From NCBI GenBank assembly GCA_011009095.1, contig VTPC01000612.1:67078-131077 (forward strand): a stretch of DNA of 64,000 bases, given 5' to 3'. The notes under the pieces were generated by a model, which did no database searches, was not told where the DNA came from, and saw nothing but the letters and a program-made list of their open reading frames with translations. Of this stretch, positions 14,001 to 24,362 are shown in pieces (positions within the stretch are counted from its first letter, which is position 1; each line of letters begins with the position of its first letter). The position numbers were made by a program, and so were the translations under genes. Source of the DNA: Ignelater luminosus (lineage: Eukaryota > Arthropoda > Insecta > Coleoptera > Elateridae).

Positions 14001-17000
14001 AAAAATCAACAAAATACTTCTCATCACAAACTCTGGACAAACTTATTGCAATAGTGGGGGACTGATATCAAAAAGCAAATTATATCAGAAATTAAATGCG
14101 TCAGATATTCTCCACTGTCATGTCAAACTGGTTATGTTTTGGCTAACATTTGACAGTGTTGAACCTTGATATCCAAAATATTGAAGTTCAGGCCTACAAT
14201 TATGGCCCCAATATAACTGAATAATATCAGGGTGTTTAGATTAGAATATTACTAGAAAGTCCCACAGCAAGATTTGTCCCATATTCAGCACACAATTTAG
14301 ATTTAGTGATGTCATATAGAGTCTCAGTTAACTCTGACGTTTACAATCAGATAGGATAAGTTTAAATGTATTTTAAGAATAACATTTTAGGAATAACATT
14401 AAAAGGAGGTAGAAGGTTGTCATTAGCCCTAAAAGCAGTGATCACTCAATTCAAAGCTCTTCTAGGACTTCTGGAAGAAATGACCAGTCCTGCCATTTAT
14501 TCTAAGGACACTATGGCAAAAGATTTTCAAAAAACTTCAGGAAATACGAATTAGTATTTTTTTTAGTTTTCTGGTCTTCCATTTCAGATAAATTTAATAA
14601 CTTCACACTCGTTATTGTTCCTGTTAGCATCAGTATGCTAGTAGTATGTCCAGGGCCTTCTCGTGCAGAGGATGAAAGGCACCCGGGCAGTATCGGCAGC
14701 CCATAAGTAAAATAAACCAAATTGTCAGTCAGTCACCAATTTTTCTCATCAAACGTAATTTTTCTGTGTAGTGAAATTGAAGTTTTGCCAAGTTACATAA
14801 AATCTAACTTATTTGGGTTAGGATAGGAACACAGAGAAGATGGATTGCAATCTGCAATTGTGATTGCAGCCCAGATTAGTGGTGGATGTAACATACCAGA
14901 GTATGCTTAAATAATAATTTTATTGAATTACAATAACATAGTGGTATTTAAGGATCTAGCCACTTCTACCTAATAATACAACAGTTACCCCCACAACCAC
15001 TGCAATATGGGAGGCTCCAAAAGAAATGTATGTGACAAATTTGCTTGGAAGTCCAAAGGACCCACTGACTTGTAGTTGCTACGCCACTGTTTCTACTTAA
15101 AGTTACTTCCAACATATTCTTGAACTCCAGCTGTTATGTGATGGTGTCCCATTTTAGGATTATTTATGTCAAGGAAAGACAAACAGTATTCTAAGTTATC
15201 AATTCCATAACTTCCCAATTATGCGACTGATACCAAAAGTTAAATGGATTCTCAGTTGATTTTAATTTTTTAAATGGAAGTGAGCCGTAGTGATATAGAA
15301 AAATTTATTAAGGATATAAAATATCCTTAGATTCTGTAAGGTTTCTGTATGAATCTGTAAAAAGATGGAAGTTTCAGATTCCAGCCCAGGAGCTTTTCAA
15401 ATTTCAAAACCAATCCCCTTTCAAAACATTCCAGAATATTTCTAACTAATAACTGCTACTCATACTCCATGCAAACAATCATTTTTTAAATTTAAGCTAA
15501 TTAAAGACTCTTAAGGTTGGCAATGTCTCAAGACTGACTCATGCAGCCCTAATTTCTATAGAGAGGTTCATCACAAACTCTTATCTCATTAGAAACATAC
15601 ATATATTTCATGTGATACTGCATAGAAATAACTAAGGAGTGCACAAATATTGACTTACCTACAGTAAGATTTTGCCTAGCTACGGCCCCATAACATACCA
15701 GACCAGTGCAAGAAGACCCTTTATTTGCAGAAGATGTAAATATAGATGTAGACAAATATTTGGAAACAAAAAATATGTAAACAAGTTACAAATATATAAT
15801 AGAAGAACATGAAGGTGAACAAATTGTTAGAGCTTTGCCGCTAATGTTGGCTACATTTACATAACATATGTAACAGAAGCTTCGGCAAAATGTCTACTTC
15901 ATATTTGTTTACATTTAAAATGAGCTTATCAAATTACTCTTGTAACAAAAGAAGCATTTTGTCACCTAAATTATTTCGTTATCTATTTATGTCAAAAAGG
16001 TGACTAGAGCCAAAGTACAAGTTGAAATTACTGGAAGATAGTTTTAATTTGATTTGCACAATATTCTAAACATTTATAGAACTCGAGTTAGAACTCTACT
16101 AAATAATTTATTTGCCAATAGTGGACATTGTCCAGTTTTATCTGCTGCAAGGGCTCATAGGCTGATTGCGAAAGCAAAAAACAGAACTGGGACATCTAGT
16201 AGACAGTTAGAACACATATTTTGTGTCACAAGCTTAAAGATTTTGCCAAAACTTTTGTTACATGAGTGACTCAGTGTCTTATTTGTTTTTCTATTTTGGC
16301 AGCTCATCTGTTGTTTATTATTAATTTATATCTAAATCAGTGGTTCTCAAACTGCATTATGGTAGCTTGGCCATAGTTTGTTCCTCATTTGTATGAACGA
16401 AAAGGTGTGAGAACTGCTGACTAAACAAAAGAAAACTTATTGTTTCTCACAAAATGTTCTATTCTATTCCATTTCTTTTGTTTGATGGTTTTTTAATTTA
16501 ATATTTTTCATTTAAATTATATAATAAATAATTCATATAAATTACAAAAAGATAAATATTTTGAAAAAATTCTTTGACAGAAATAAAAGTATTTGTTTTA
16601 TGTTTCAATTGGCACTGAACAAAATTATTTATGAAACACAATTTCTTTTTTGTTTTCAGAAAAAGAAGAGGGTAAGTACTAAATCAATTAAAACGATTGT
16701 GTATGACTCATTAAAAGTTAGGTTTAGGGTCTCATTATATTCTATCCTTGTGTGTTTTTGAAATTTTGTGTGTGGCATGTATTTGTGATTAATCCACGTG
16801 TGTGTTAACGGCATGTTGTGTGTTGTTTTTTATTTGTTCGTTGAAAATTTCTGTTTATTGCAATTGCCTCCTACGTTATCATTCATGAGAAACAGTTGCG
16901 CACTATAATTTATTTTTTTTTTTAAATTTAATTTTTTGACTGATTATTGTCTCGTGGTCGTGTAGTTAAATGTGAATTGTTTTCAGTAATGAGAGGTAGC

Positions 17001-20000
17001 GCAAAGGATGGCATGTCCCATGAAGAAATGCGCAAACTGATTGAGAGGTTAGTAGACTCCCCTGTTGTATTTCATTTGTTTTTAATATGCAGCAGAATTT
17101 CATACTATTTACCAATTCCCTTCATGTTTTTGTAATGGAGACAAAAAAGTTTAAGGAAAATGTTCCAATAGCGTAGGGAGTAATTTGAAACTCCTTTATA
17201 TTTTAATAAATATAATAATATCTCATGCTTACCCTTGTCACTAATATTCTTCATACTGCTTTGTGATAACTTGATTTATATTCATTTCATGAACTCCTCT
17301 CAAGCAGGAAACCGTAAGTTTGGGTTAAATTTAATGCATGGCTTTCGCAGTTTTTATTGGGTTTTACATATTTGGAGCACTTTTTTTTGTTTACTAAAGA
17401 AGAAATGATATTGGACGTTTTGCAAAATTTAAGTGAACTGCCAATTAATGAAGCTCAAATAAATAACATTGAAGAATGGGAGTTTTCAGTGAAGAAGGAA
17501 GGAAGTATTTGCTTATGTATCCAATTGGTTATAAGACAAACTTTTAGGCCTGGTATACATTGAACCCAGTACAGCACAGCTTAGCTCAGAAAGAAGCTAT
17601 TGATTGGAATAACTTTCTCACAGGCTAAGTTATACTGGGTCCAATGTGCGCTGTACTATTAGTATGTGAAAACTATTTTTACTACTTTTTTTTTTTTAAG
17701 TTAATCACTGCTAGTTGCAATTTGAAGGCTATTATATTATGTTACTAATAATAATTTTTATTCAATTTTGATGCTTTAAACTGTCATTATTAACTCCATA
17801 ACAATTATCATATAAGCAACTGTTTATTTGTTAGTGAATTAAAGTTGTTTTTAAATCATTTCCAGCAATAGAAACTGCATTACAAGCAAATAGTTGCCAA
17901 ATCAACTAAGCACTTGTGACTGTCATAGACTACTAATTGATTCGTTTTCCTATTTTGACAAAATTAAATACATAACAGCTATCTGATTACTTTCTAAGAA
18001 CTAGAAAAATAAATAAGTAAAGGAGTGTTTTGAAAATGCAGATTCGTTAAATTATTTTTATTATTTAGCTATAAAAATAGACTGCAATCTGCCCATCAAA
18101 TGGTATGGGACAAAGTTAGCCCTGTAGCTCCTTTACTGTCATTGATAGGAAAATCTTTTGTTGACATTTTTCATATGTTTTGATGTGTTCTATTTAGTGT
18201 TAGAGATTTCTGCATACTTTCGAAAAAAAACTCTAATAGGTACTTCTTACTAATAAATGAACAGTATAAACAGTTCAGGATTGGTGTGATTTTAAAAAAT
18301 ATACACTAATGGAAAAAATTAAAGGAACAAAAGAATTAAAGGAACAAAAAAATTTCCCAAACTTTTTAGTGATTTTAGAAATACTGTATCTCAGTGAAAA
18401 ATGCTTGTATCGAGATTTTAAAAAGAGCATTTTGAAGCTTCAAGATTCTAGTTTTCAGATCTTTTAGTCAAAAATTTTTAGGAGCTACGGTTATCACGCA
18501 ATCCTAAGAAATAGCGCGCAAAAAAAAATTTTGCAAATTTTCTTTTTTTGTTTTTTGGGTCCACGGTCCATTTTTTTCAGCTAAACCATTGCATGGACCA
18601 AATAGCTTGTTTATTCAGCTTCAATTTCCTTATTTTTTTAAACCTCGATACGACCATTTTTCACCGAGATATCAGACTATTAATGGAAGAGGATCCTTTT
18701 GTCTTTAATCTCAGCAACCAATGATCGTACAAAAAATTAAAGGGCAGTTTTGGAAACTGGAATAAATTTCCTACAAGATACTGCGGCGATTTTCAGGAAA
18801 AAATTTTTTTTCCATTCTTGACATGAATCTGAAAAAACAAGAAAAAAAGGGTACTTTATGGTTTTTTAGAAAATCAATGGCTAAATTACAAATATTCATG
18901 AAATGACTAATGTTAAGCGTGACTTTTATAGCTCAATATACCGACAAAAACCTGTGAAGTTGCAATTCAATCTAGCAAACCGTTTCTTTGTTTCAAACAA
19001 TCAAACTTTTTAAAAAGATTAAAGGATCACGTTTATTGCCCCTAAACACTTCATAATCATGATTAAAAGGGAAAAAAATTTTTTGGGCCTTTTTCACATT
19101 TTTACCGCAAACAACGTTTAATTTTAGAAAAAAGAAATTTTTTTTCAAAAAATTTTTGAAAAAATTTTCCACGTGGTACGTTTTGGGTAACGCTAATGCC
19201 GCGGTAAACAGATTGAACTCGTGCACGAAGCAATTAGACATTATTTTCTTAAATGTCTTTCATGTTTGGAAAATGAACCATCGAATGGAGAATTTCCCAA
19301 AGAACAAGTGCAATGAAAACGTTTTTTATATTTTATTTTCTATCAAAGTACTTAACTTCATTATTATTTTTGAATGGTCACAATAATCTGCAATTGTTGT
19401 AAGACTCTGTTACCTAGATAATAGTAACTGATATCGACATAAACAATAGTTATTTTTTTCATTACCATACATAAAACAATTTCCCTTTAGCTAACTACCA
19501 TTATAGTACCTAACAATGTTACATGTTACTACAAGACACTCTATAATAATTTTCAAGCATACCTGCAGTAGTACCAACCCATCATAGTCTGTGCCTTAAG
19601 AGGCCTCCTTAAAGAACTAAAAGCGGTTGAAAATGATGCATTCATTAAGGAGGCTCTTAAAAGCACCAAAATAGAAAACCATCTTTATTGAGAATTAGTA
19701 ACTGTAAAATTACTTATAGAAAAGTTTCTCTTTTAGTATATCTGGGAGTGCACTGTAGAAGTAGTGGTCTTATTAAATTTTAATTTCCTAATATTCAGGT
19801 TTCTTAACTGGCAGTTATATGTTTTCCGAGAAAGCAGTTTAAAGTTTGCAAATACTGACGTCAGTGTAATATGCACCAATTGCATGTATGGTATTTTCAA
19901 AATTTTTTACATGTTGCATTTTGTTTTTCTTTTGTAGAATTTTAAATACAACTCAAATAACATTATTTAAAACAATTTTTCTAGAAACGAAGCAGGCCAC

Positions 20001-20048
20001 CAAACCAGCAACGGGGGACTCACAACCTACGATACTGTGGCAGTGTAA
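942..20048 (+). CDS. Dscam1: Dscam1, 3' half of the gene (Ig8 to stop codon)
   Basis: This is the constant 3' part of the hypervariable cell-surface receptor Dscam1, used in neurite self-avoidance and in insect immunity. Exons: 942-1061, 1124-1297, 1349-1748, 2112-2770, 2830-2985, 3038-3364, 3434-3723, 4296-4507, 4571-4747, 4834-5000, then 5462-5620 or 5651-5842, then 5947-6102, 6407-6508, 12809-13027, 13140-13445, 16987-17047 and 19985-20048. All have GT..AG junctions and the frame is continuous. Stretches such as VPPRWILEPTDKAFAQGSDA, EEAPSG and CDRIKRG match fly Dscam1 very closely. Paired transmembrane exons also point to Dscam1 rather than to a Dscam paralogue. The 5' half, with exon clusters 4, 6 and 9, lies outside the window. 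The final residues YDTVAV end in a possible class II PDZ ligand. Confidence 0.95.
5462..5620 (+). CDS. Dscam1: Dscam1 transmembrane exon, variant 1 (17.1-like)
   Basis: The exon codes for the end of the ectodomain (GTIAPAREIPKEDTF), a transmembrane helix around NLVVPVVAAVLVIIVAIIVI, and a basic stop-transfer tail (LRGKGNYNK). It starts after TTTATTTCAG and ends at a GTAAAA donor, with phase 1 on both sides. Resemblance to fly exon 17.1, whose product (TM1 form) goes mainly to dendrites, is high. It is followed only 30 nt later by the second transmembrane exon, so the two should be used alternatively. Spliced to exon 5947, the junction reads K-D-D-V-V-Y, as in the fly. Confidence 0.93.
5651..5842 (+). 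CDS. Dscam1: Dscam1 transmembrane exon, variant 2 (17.2-like)
   Basis: This is the alternative exon for the same slot. It begins GTVAPARETPDAKLLFPW, has the characteristic WLPDWIDLN juxtamembrane motif of fly exon 17.2, then a helix around IVVPVVATVTVIFVGIIVIC, then ALSRRSHGPQQTRLRGD. The acceptor is TTTATTTCTAG and the donor is GTATGT at 5843; phases (1-1) equal those of the partner exon. In flies the TM2 form goes mainly to axons. The start (G-T-x-A-P-A-R-E) is nearly identical to that of variant 1, which suggests a tandem exon duplication. Confidence 0.92.
5947..6102 (+). CDS. Dscam1: Dscam1 cytoplasmic exon with conserved YIAPPNRKLPPVPG motif
   Basis: The translation DDVVYNQSVNATSTLDKRRP continues to DELGYIAPPNRKLPPVPGSN and CDRIKRG. 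The proline-rich KLPPVPG block is a candidate SH3 ligand, and the tyrosines a candidate SH2 site, of the kind used by Dock/Pak signalling in flies. The acceptor is TTTGTAG at 5940-5946 and the donor GTACCG at 6103. Confidence 0.92.
6407..6508 (+). CDS. Dscam1: Dscam1 cytoplasmic exon (HSTWDPRRHLYEEL)
   Basis: The exon codes for GPHYRTHSTWDPRRHLYEEL, then SNRRGSNETIHTHRG. The fly counterpart has NHSTWDPRRNPNLYEEL. The donor GTAAAA begins at 6509. If this donor is not used, the frame stays open for 23 more codons to a TAA at 6577-6579 (see findings). The next main exon is 6.3 kb away. Confidence 0.88.
7361..7968 (+). repeat. Dispersed foldback repeat, copy 1
   Basis: The unit begins ACACTAATGGAAAAAATTAA after a T, so a TA dinucleotide sits at its edge. 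It matches 18302-18923 base for base over long stretches in the same orientation. It contains an internal inverted repeat: TATCTCAGTGAAAAAT near 7428 pairs with ATTTTTCACTGAGATATC near 7695, with CTCGTATCGAG/CTCGATAC flanks. This looks like a non-autonomous DNA transposon, possibly of the Tc1/mariner type given the TA. No transposase is present and I do not recognise the family. Confidence 0.7.
10697..11001 (+). pseudogene. Internally deleted mariner/Tc1-type transposase relic
   Basis: Translation from about 10720 gives AKRNIIKAFIENSYYQATIC and EVRKLNINKMLVYTYIR, which is the helix-turn-helix start of an IS630-Tc1-mariner transposase. After a stop at 10871-10873 another frame gives ENIRKPWTQISVQDIHAVIM and then RCLADVHKNKGGHIE, the usual C-terminus of the same kind of protein. 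The catalytic core between them is missing, so this is a dead, deleted copy inside a Dscam1 intron. Confidence 0.65.
12809..13027 (+). CDS. Dscam1: Dscam1 cytoplasmic exon (DEICPYATFHLLGFREEMDP)
   Basis: The translation GMDDEICPYATFHLLGFREE is followed by MDPSKVQQFQTFPHPHAGTM and HSRSGSQSMPRSNRRYERAG. It matches the fly tail exon with EDEICPYATFHLLGFREEMD. The acceptor AATGAAG has a poor polypyrimidine tract immediately next to it (TTTCTATTATTTAAATGAAG). Phase is 1 at both ends. Confidence 0.9.
13140..13445 (+). CDS. Dscam1: Dscam1 cytoplasmic exon with EYDDPANCAPEDEQYGSQYG and polyproline
   Basis: The exon holds GNGSIYSPGPEYDDPANCAP, a Gln/Tyr-rich block (DEQYGSQYGGYNAPYDQYGS), SPEPPPPPPRNHDPSFNDSK and SNEISEAECDRD. 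The polyproline run is a candidate SH3/EVH1 ligand. The fly protein has two PEYDDPAN repeats and this one has a single copy. A second acceptor exactly 30 nt upstream (after ATACTACAG) keeps the frame (see findings). Confidence 0.9.
13446..16986 (+). other. Dscam1 intron
   Basis: No host exon was seen other than the 12-nt microexon candidate at 16660-16671. The short open frames in here lack coding character. Confidence 0.65.
16660..16671 (+). CDS. Dscam1: Candidate 12-nt Dscam1 microexon (EKEE)
   Basis: A strong acceptor (TTTCTTTTTTGTTTTCAG) is followed by 12 nt (AAAAAGAAGAGG) and then a strong donor GTAAGT. Joined between exons 13140-13445 and 16987-17047 (both phase 1 here), it inserts E-K-E-E and leaves the frame intact, giving Y-G-G-E-K-E-E-V-M-R-G in place of Y-G-G-V-M-R-G. 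This is inferred from splice sites and phase only. Confidence 0.5.
16987..17047 (+). CDS. Dscam1: Dscam1 penultimate coding exon (SHEEMRKLIER)
   Basis: The translation VMRGSAKDGMSHEEMRKLIE ends on AG of an Arg codon. The fly tail has TTEEMRKLIERNETG. The acceptor is TGTTTTCAG and the donor GTTAGT. The remaining base of the Arg codon comes from the last exon. Confidence 0.88.
17048..19984 (+). other. Dscam1 last intron
   Basis: The intron contains an imperfect hairpin at about 17550-17655 (arms around ATTGAACCCAGTACAGC and ACTGGGTCCAATGTGCGCTG), repeat copy 2 (18302-18923), and a tight hairpin at 19591-19666. No further coding exon was recognised. Confidence 0.6.
18302..18923 (+). repeat. Dispersed foldback repeat, copy 2
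   Basis: This is the second copy of the unit at 7361-7968, in the same orientation and again preceded by TA-rich sequence (ATACACTAATGG). It carries a small internal duplication of AATTAAAGGAACAAAAGAA near its start. Both copies lie in introns of the same gene, some 11 kb apart. Confidence 0.7.
19985..20048 (+). CDS. Dscam1: Dscam1 terminal coding exon (NEAGHQTSNGGLTTYDTVAV-stop)
   Basis: The exon follows the acceptor TTTTTCTAG and codes for NEAGHQTSNGGLTTYDTVAV before TAA at 20046-20048. The fly protein ends AYDTMAV. Conservation of the extreme C-terminus (hydrophobic residues at positions 0 and -2) fits a class II PDZ ligand. Confidence 0.9.
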
Positions 20049-23000
20049 CCTGTAAACAGTGAAACCACTGCCGTTTATCTTTCATACTTTATTGTTTGGC
20101 GACATGACCGTTTTTAAATTATATTATTAAAATGTAATTGATTTTATGTTCATGTTGATTTTACCATATTTACTTAAAATGAGTATTTGTTCGGGTTGTA
20201 GCAAACAAAATGAAGATTGTCATGTCGTAAAACTGCTAAGTATTTACTCAAAATATTCATCATGGTTTTTGGAGACTGAAGTTTGTAATTCTTTTCTAAT
20301 ATTAATTTTGCTTTTAAAATGCAAGCCATTTCGATTTAGCACAAATTTTTATATAATATACTATAATTGGTTTGCTTTTGTGAATATTTTTTGTAAATAC
20401 TTTTATTATTTTTAACATTCACTAACCAAAAATTAAATTTAATTTTCTTAGCTATGAAGGTGTGAAATTTACGAAAGCGTACACATTTTGCCAAAAAGTA
20501 GTTTTCTTTTTTTGCGTTTTAAAATAAGTAATTATTGTTTATAATCTCTGTTTGTCGTTATTTTTTTTTTTATTGTATAGTGGCTCAATGTGTCATGTGA
20601 TATTTTGAGGTTTGTGACTATTTCAATTTTTGCTTGTTCTTTATAAACTAATCTTGGTTTTAAAATCTGTGATTGGTCTAAGTGTTGGTGCCAAAACTAC
20701 GCTAAAAAAAATGATCGATCAATTACAGATGTGTAGGTGCTTTGTATAGCTAGCATTCTTTTTTCCTCTTAGTTTTTTAGCTTGGCTTAGGATTGTTTTT
20801 GTTAGACTATAGATTGATATGCCACGACAAGATTGGCTTTTTATCAGTCTTTTTGATGTTTTTTGATGTCTGAAGGTTGTGCGCATCCATTGCCAGTCTG
20901 GGTTTTTTAAATTAATTTATTCGATTTTTCTATTTAGCTGCTTCTGTCTCTAATTGCTCTCTTTAATAAGAGAGAAACAAACTACAAATTTTTCGTGACT
21001 TTAATATTTGTATCGATAACATAATATTATACAACAAAACGATATCAGTGTTTATATAATAATATAGTAAAAAAATATTAGTAAAAGCATGCAAAATTTA
21101 AAATTATGTATATGTAGACAATATGAAGGTGATGCTTTTACTTTTTTTTTGTTGACATCTTGATGTGTACCATGTGGTAATTAGATCTCGGCTCAAGTAG
21201 TATATTAGTTTAATCGACTGTGTTTGTATCCATGTTTCTATTGATCCTTCATTTTTGTGATTACTACATTGTGTACATATGCTAGATGTTCTGGAAGGAT
21301 TGTTTAAAATTGCAGCCAGTTATTGTAGTACTATCAAAGTCTTGTTGGAAATAAGAGGTTGACTAATGAAGTAATTTTAAACGGTTACAAGAATGCTTTG
21401 CAAATAATGTCAAAGAAAGTAAACTATCATCACTTTTGTACAAGCTACATATTATATGTTTGTAGATTTCCTCAGCCTTTTTTTATTATCGGAATTTATT
21501 AAAAATCGTACATAAGCAAGAACTTGTTTAAAAATATTTATAATGATATTCAAGAAAAGCTTAAAAGTCCCCTACTATAATGTTTTAGAATTAACTATGA
21601 TACATAGCTACTTATTATAGCATAAGTGTATCCCAAAATTTTACATTGATGGCACTTTTAATTTTACTATTGTCATTATTATTTGTTAATTTGATTTTCT
21701 TTGCGTAAATTATTTTATTAACGATTATTTTTAATGCCTTTTTAACCTATAAACAACACACTTAATAAATATTGTCTGCTTCTATAACCAATTAACACAC
21801 CCTTTGCCATTTTATTATGACATGTTTAATAATCTCAATATACTACATAGATACTAGCTAATATCACTACTGAGTTCCTATATAATAATTATGTTTCTAA
21901 AAGTGTGTTGATATAAAGGCGGATATTTGGTTACCGACTAATTTAAAGGCAAAGCAAAAAAAATGAAATGCTGATATTTGTCATAAACTAGTCATTTTTG
22001 CGATATTTATAGCATCACTCATAATAATCACACGACTCTATATTATACGATTGGTAACAAATGACAAATTAAGGCCTTTACATTTTGTTTTAATTTCCTT
22101 CCTCTCCCATCCCCCTGTTAATTTTAAGTTTTAAATGTAGTTGTGAAATGCCATAGTGTAGGTGTAATGTTAGTGTGCGATTATGTAATCATAGTGTTGT
22201 AAGTTAGTGGATTTAAAAAAAAAAACAAATATCTAATCACATTATTTGTGTGAATTTATGGATTCTTTAGCTTCCAATATTTGAAATATAAATGAAAACA
22301 AAGATTTTCGAGCAATATTTTATTACTCACAACCAAGATTTTTAAAATATGTAACTACTCACTGTTTTTATCTTCTTGCTTTTTATATTAATACTTTGCT
22401 ATTTTGTAAATTTTACTGATGTGAGATTTTTAAAAACCAACTTTTACAAAGAAATTTTTAATACTTCTGTAATGAGAAACTTTTACGTATTATAAATATT
22501 AATTTTACAGTGTTTAGCAGTAGATTGTCTTGTTTTAGATTTAAAACTTATTTGCCATTTTATCTAAGCAATGAAAGGAAGAATAATATTGAAAATACAT
22601 CTTTGTAAAAGTTTGTTTTTATTTCCTTTTTTATAAATGTACCAAAGTTGTATTTCTTTACATTAATAAACTCCTTAATTTAATTCTTGTATTTTTTCTC
22701 TTTTTATATTGCTTTTTAATATACAGCAGTACATTTTGAATCTGTGTCTAATTACCTGTAGACTTTGCATATGACAGTGTGATCAAGAAAATAATGGGGG
22801 CCTTCAATGGACTTGGCAATGTACCAGTATTTTGTGCCAAGTTCTCAGCAAGCTGAGTTTTGCTGGAACACTGACTTAGCATACCCTTTTAATGCTGAGA
22901 ATAGCTGACAACCCATTTCAGTAGAAAATTAATGAAAGTAATTTTCCCATTATAGGTTATGTCATTCAGTAAGTTACAGTGATTGCTGGAAAGCTAAGAT

Positions 23001-23460
23001 CTAAATTGCTGGGTCCACTGAATACACCAAATGGTTCAAAGCAAGCACAATTCACTAGTTGCACTATATATATATATATATAATATAATATACAATAGCA
23101 CTAGTTCTAGGTAGAGTTCCCAAAATTTAACTTGTGCTCTTTTATTATTAGAGTTGTTGAGTGTGACATATTTGGTTCCAAACAACTTTCTTAGGAACAA
23201 TTATTATGGATGTTAACCCATACTGCAGAATTTTTGTTTATATTTTGTTTTTTGTAACATTGGTAATATAGGTTGTTACGTACATAGATTAACTTATTTG
23301 TAATATTCAAAGTAATATTAATGCTATAAATTCTGATGTTGATTGTTTTTCACTGTAAACATTCATTAAACGTTAATTTTATATTTACAAATTTTTAATT
23401 TAAATTAAAATAATACAGTCTTCATTCATAATGAAGATAGTTAAGCATAGTGTGTAGAAC
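20049..23460 (+). other. Dscam1 3' UTR and downstream non-coding DNA
   Basis: No open frame with coding character was seen. Candidate polyadenylation signals AATAAA lie near 21763 and 22668. A (TA)n microsatellite lies at 23064-23090. The 3' end of the Dscam1 transcript cannot be fixed from the sequence. Confidence 0.5.
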
Positions 23461-24362
23461 CAATGTTGCCAGGTTTATGAATGTTGCCGTTCACAGAAAA
23501 ATTAAGCAAAAGCACCATTTATATTGCCAATAATTGTAAAATGTACCAGCGAATAGTAATTAAACAAGTAAACCAACTCCTACAAAAAGTAGGAAACTAG
23601 CTTGGAAACAAAACCACAGAATTCTGTGATATTGGATGACATTTCTGCATGATCGCACATGCACACCAAATGAGTAAAAGTAGTGACATCTGTTCGAATT
23701 ATCGCCTAACTATTAGTTGAAGGTTATCGGATGGCACTTGAAAAGAACAAAGGATTTTTAAAGAGTTGGTTTACTTGTTAATAACTATACGCTGGATGTA
23801 CTTGTGACAGTATTTTTTGTAGAGGCGAATTTCAAAGTGTAAAAGAATACAGATTAAAGTCGATCCTAAAAGTGTCCCTGGATAAGCTGCAGCGAACATT
23901 AATTTTCGTAAACGCAAAGGCAGCGCTTTCTTTGCTGATGGCAGAGCACAATGATTGCTGTTGCTGGACTTAACTGTTACATCATAATATGCTATGCTAA
24001 CAGTACACTGTAACAATCTATTAGTGACTGTAATACAGTGATAGAGTAATGAAAACAAAATAAAACAGTTGTAGAAGAACAGATGTACATAAGTAATTTA
24101 CTAAACATGATACATTAAAAATAAAGATTACTTTTTAAGTGAAGACGTTAACTTTCATGTTACAAAGGGTAGACTCATAACACTATCATGACTTGCTCGT
24201 TTATGTGAAGCCTTATATTTATTTTTAGACGTAAAAGACAAATATAACACGAAAAAATTAGAAACACGTACAAAAAACATGGAAATTAAAAAGAGCCATT
24301 TTTTAGCAATTTCTTTAAAAAAGTGCTACTTTTGCGTTACATTGGCATACCTGGCAACACTG
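23461..24362. mobile_element. MITE-like element with GTTGCCAGGT ends
   Basis: The left end CAATGTTGCCAGGTTTATGA pairs with the right end, whose reverse complement starts CAGTGTTGCCAGGTATGCCA. Further similarity (GCAAAAG.AGCAC) continues inward. The flanks TGTAGAAC and TTTCGAAC share only five of eight bases, so a target duplication is doubtful. No transposase is present. Confidence 0.5.

Noticed and set aside
20146..20415. 89-codon open frame just after the Dscam1 stop
   Set aside because: AT-rich 3' UTR sequence without recognisable protein features; it is not linked in frame to Dscam1.
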